Below, piece after piece: positions 62,776 to 64,000 of a DNA stretch of 64,000 nucleotides; within the stretch, counting starts at the first letter, position 1, and each line of letters begins with the position of its first letter. A program made the position numbers and the translations under genes. Under the pieces are notes generated by a model that was given only the letters and a program-made list of their open reading frames with translations, was not told where the DNA came from and did no database searches. This DNA comes from Iningainema tapete BLCC-T55 (GTDB lineage: Bacteria > Cyanobacteriota > Cyanobacteriia > Cyanobacteriales > Nostocaceae), in the NCBI RefSeq assembly GCF_014698965.1, contig NZ_JACXAE010000075.1, forward strand, positions 41,006 through 105,005, given 5' to 3'.

Positions 62776-63480
62776 ATGGTATATACATCTGTAATTAACG
62801 GTAGAATTGGCTCCCCAATCAAGGGTAAAATTGGTGTTTTAATTGAGGAGCATTTCGATCAAACTGAATTTCGCAAATTTAATGAGTACTTTCCCAAGCG
62901 AGGCTATCAAGTAGATTACATTTCTCATCTTTGGGGTAATTCAGAGTTAACTTTTGGTGGAAATCCTGATAATGGTGTGGTTGAAGACTATGTGACAGTG
63001 ACAATGGAAGTTAATGACATTGACCCTTCTGATTACAAAGGTATTATTTGTATTGGTGCTTATGCTATGGATCGTCTGAGGTATCAGGTTTCTGTGCGAA
63101 AAGGTCAGAAAAATCAAGCTCCGGCGGTAGTTTTTTTGCGGAAGGCTATGGAGACTAATGGTTTGAAGTTAGGGGCGATATGTCATTCTTTGTGGCTTTT
63201 CTGTGCTGATTCAGATTTAATTAAAGGTCGTCAAGTTACTTGCGCTCACAATATTATTTGTGATGTGGAAAATGCGGGTGGTGAGGTTGTTTATGAGGGT
63301 GATGCTACTGCTGAGATTGTTGTTGATGGGAATTTGATTACGGGGAAGCATCCTGGTTTTGTTGATCGGTTTATGGAGGTGTTTGTGGAGGAGATTGAAA
63401 TGAACCGCATAGCCCCAGGTTTAAACCTGGGGGAAGCAGAGTACGCAGACAGAGAAGAGGATTTTTGTCTGGTGCGTTAA
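62776..63480 (+). CDS. DJ-1/PfpI family protein
   Basis: ATG 62776 follows the VOC stop by one base, with GGAAGGAA within the VOC end, so translation is coupled. 234 residues. The nucleophile-elbow Cys136 in LGAICHSLW with His137 next to it, Glu24 or Glu25 in LIEEHFD, and CAHNIICDVENAGGEVV are of the PfpI/Hsp31 type. Such proteins can be glyoxalases/deglycases or amidotransferase-like. A 20-bp palindrome (63413-63432) lies inside the C-terminal coding part. Confidence 0.9.
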   Translation: MVYTSVINGRIGSPIKGKIGVLIEEHFDQTEFRKFNEYFPKRGYQVDYISHLWGNSELTFGGNPDNGVVEDYVTVTMEVNDIDPSDYKGIICIGAYAMDRLRYQVSVRKGQKNQAPAVVFLRKAMETNGLKLGAICHSLWLFCADSDLIKGRQVTCAHNIICDVENAGGEVVYEGDATAEIVVDGNLITGKHPGFVDRFMEVFVEEIEMNRIAPGLNLGEAEYADREEDFCLVR

Positions 63481-63495
63481 CCCTAAAAAAACAAT

Positions 63496-63523
63496 GTAGA
63501 GACGTTCCATGAAACGTCTCTAC
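63496..63523. repeat. Dispersed GTAGAGACG palindrome
   Basis: GTAGAGACGTTCC/ATGAAACGTCTCTAC arms between the DJ-1 gene and the next gene. Confidence 0.8.
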
Positions 63524-63567
63524 TTAACGCAACAGACGCAGATTTATCTTATTTAGGAGAGAATGTT

Positions 63568-63963
63568 ATGGAGCACATGAGTTTTTCTTTTGCTGATGCG
63601 ATCGCAGGTTATGTCACTTACTTTAACCGCAGCGAGAGATGCTTTGGAGTTAGGACTTCTCATGGACGTGAGTACCAAGCGTATCTGACTCCAAGTGCTT
63701 ATGGTCGGATTACACAGAATTTGGAGGAGCCGTATAATGATTGTACTGCTCGGTTTGGGGAGATGCTATCGCCTGGGCAACATGTGTTTGCTTATGGTAT
63801 TTTCTATCCGCAGGGGCAGGAGTACAAGTTTGAGGTTAAGTCTGTTGTTTTTCCTGGTGATGCACCTGGTAAGTATCGGCATGAGGAATCGGATTGGTGG
63901 GTTAAGCAAATTCGTTCTATTGCTCAATACCGTTGCCAATTTACGAGGGTTCAACGCCCGTAG
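63568..63963 (+). CDS. Conserved cyanobacterial domain protein (like N-terminal domain of AGE-family epimerases)
   Basis: 131 residues; AGGAGAGAATGTT precedes ATG 63568. FADAIAGYVTYFNRSERCFG, LTPSAYGRITQNLEEPYNDC and HVFAYGIFYPQGQEYKFEVK resemble the N-terminal module found on cyanobacterial N-acylglucosamine-2-epimerase-type proteins, up to the WWVKQI segment, after which the reading frame quickly ends (RVQRP). It may be a stand-alone module or a gene cut short; the window ends 37 bp later, so no continuation can be judged. Confidence 0.6.
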   Translation: MEHMSFSFADAIAGYVTYFNRSERCFGVRTSHGREYQAYLTPSAYGRITQNLEEPYNDCTARFGEMLSPGQHVFAYGIFYPQGQEYKFEVKSVVFPGDAPGKYRHEESDWWVKQIRSIAQYRCQFTRVQRP

Positions 63964-64000
63964 AAACAGGATGAATACGTCCTAAAGAAGTAAGCTTGGC

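Noticed and set aside
1..64000. tRNA, rRNA or riboswitch genes
   Set aside because: Intergenic regions were read for cloverleaf and known conserved cores; none was convincing, although a covariance search was not possible here.

Overview
The window is cyanobacterial chromosome, most likely from a filamentous, heterocyst-type lineage (Nostocales). Support comes from the photosystem I assembly gene ycf3, a Psb34-like photosystem II mini-gene, an outer-envelope Omp85 with POTRA repeats, a cyanobacterial lpxB-like gene, SBBP and pentapeptide-repeat proteins, a very high density of the HIP1 octamer GCGATCGC, and several families of short palindromic dispersed repeats. No rRNA, tRNA, CRISPR array, phage module or intact transposase was seen.

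Layout. 1-8.9 kb: a secreted M16 zinc protease (cut by the window edge), DNA base-excision repair (nth, ung), tilS, a broken small gene, a pentapeptide-repeat protein, an M20 amidohydrolase and a hemerythrin-domain protein. 9-17.5 kb: a DUF2993 protein, a DUF2231 membrane protein, DUF167, two glutathione-transferase-type genes, an SRAP protein, ycf3, gatC, a sunset-domain lipoprotein, a BON protein and aroA. 17.8-20.5 kb: a receiver protein without its phosphoacceptor Asp, convergent with a PAS-PAS hybrid histidine kinase. 20.7-27.6 kb: GST remnant, redoxin, DUF202, HtrA-type protease, AbiEii-like nucleotidyltransferase beside a STAND/NACHT-type remnant, a decayed bioA, a dCMP deaminase and a BtuR-like protein with an altered Walker A. 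27.9-33.3 kb: adenylate-kinase-like, rph, pgl, FHA/zinc-ribbon, M50-like membrane protein, Phd/YoeB toxin-antitoxin pair, peptidoglycan-binding protein.

33.5-43.8 kb is the most unusual part. An Rnl5/DRB0094-type RNA ligase is followed in the same direction by two AAA ATPases with unrecognised N-terminal halves and a PLP enzyme. About 8 kb further on lies an RNA 2'-phosphotransferase (kptA), embedded among toxin-antitoxin relics: a 5'-truncated BrnT overlapping a BrnA with two in-frame TGA codons, an orphan UPF0175 antitoxin and a truncated VapB-like antitoxin. RNA ligase plus Tpt1/KptA suggests RNA end repair or splicing chemistry, but the link is inferred only from proximity.

43.8-60 kb: Uma2 protein with a heptad-repeat tail, lpxB-like gene, Omp85, Ser/Thr kinase, menH, a lipoxygenase lacking both weak iron ligands, an SBBP-repeat protein, an RTX fragment, an SDR, the Psb34-like gene, a frameshifted VOC gene and a peptidoglycan-binding protein. 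60.2-64 kb: a MinD/ParA-like ATPase diverges from a compact four-gene group (NTF2-like?, VOC, DJ-1/PfpI, conserved unknown) that may be an uncharacterised small-molecule or glyoxal-handling operon.

Repeats are a theme. Palindromic GTAGAGACG...CGTCTCTAC elements occur at nearly every gene boundary. Other short repeats have entered coding genes in frame (tilS, the histidine kinase, Omp85, DJ-1).
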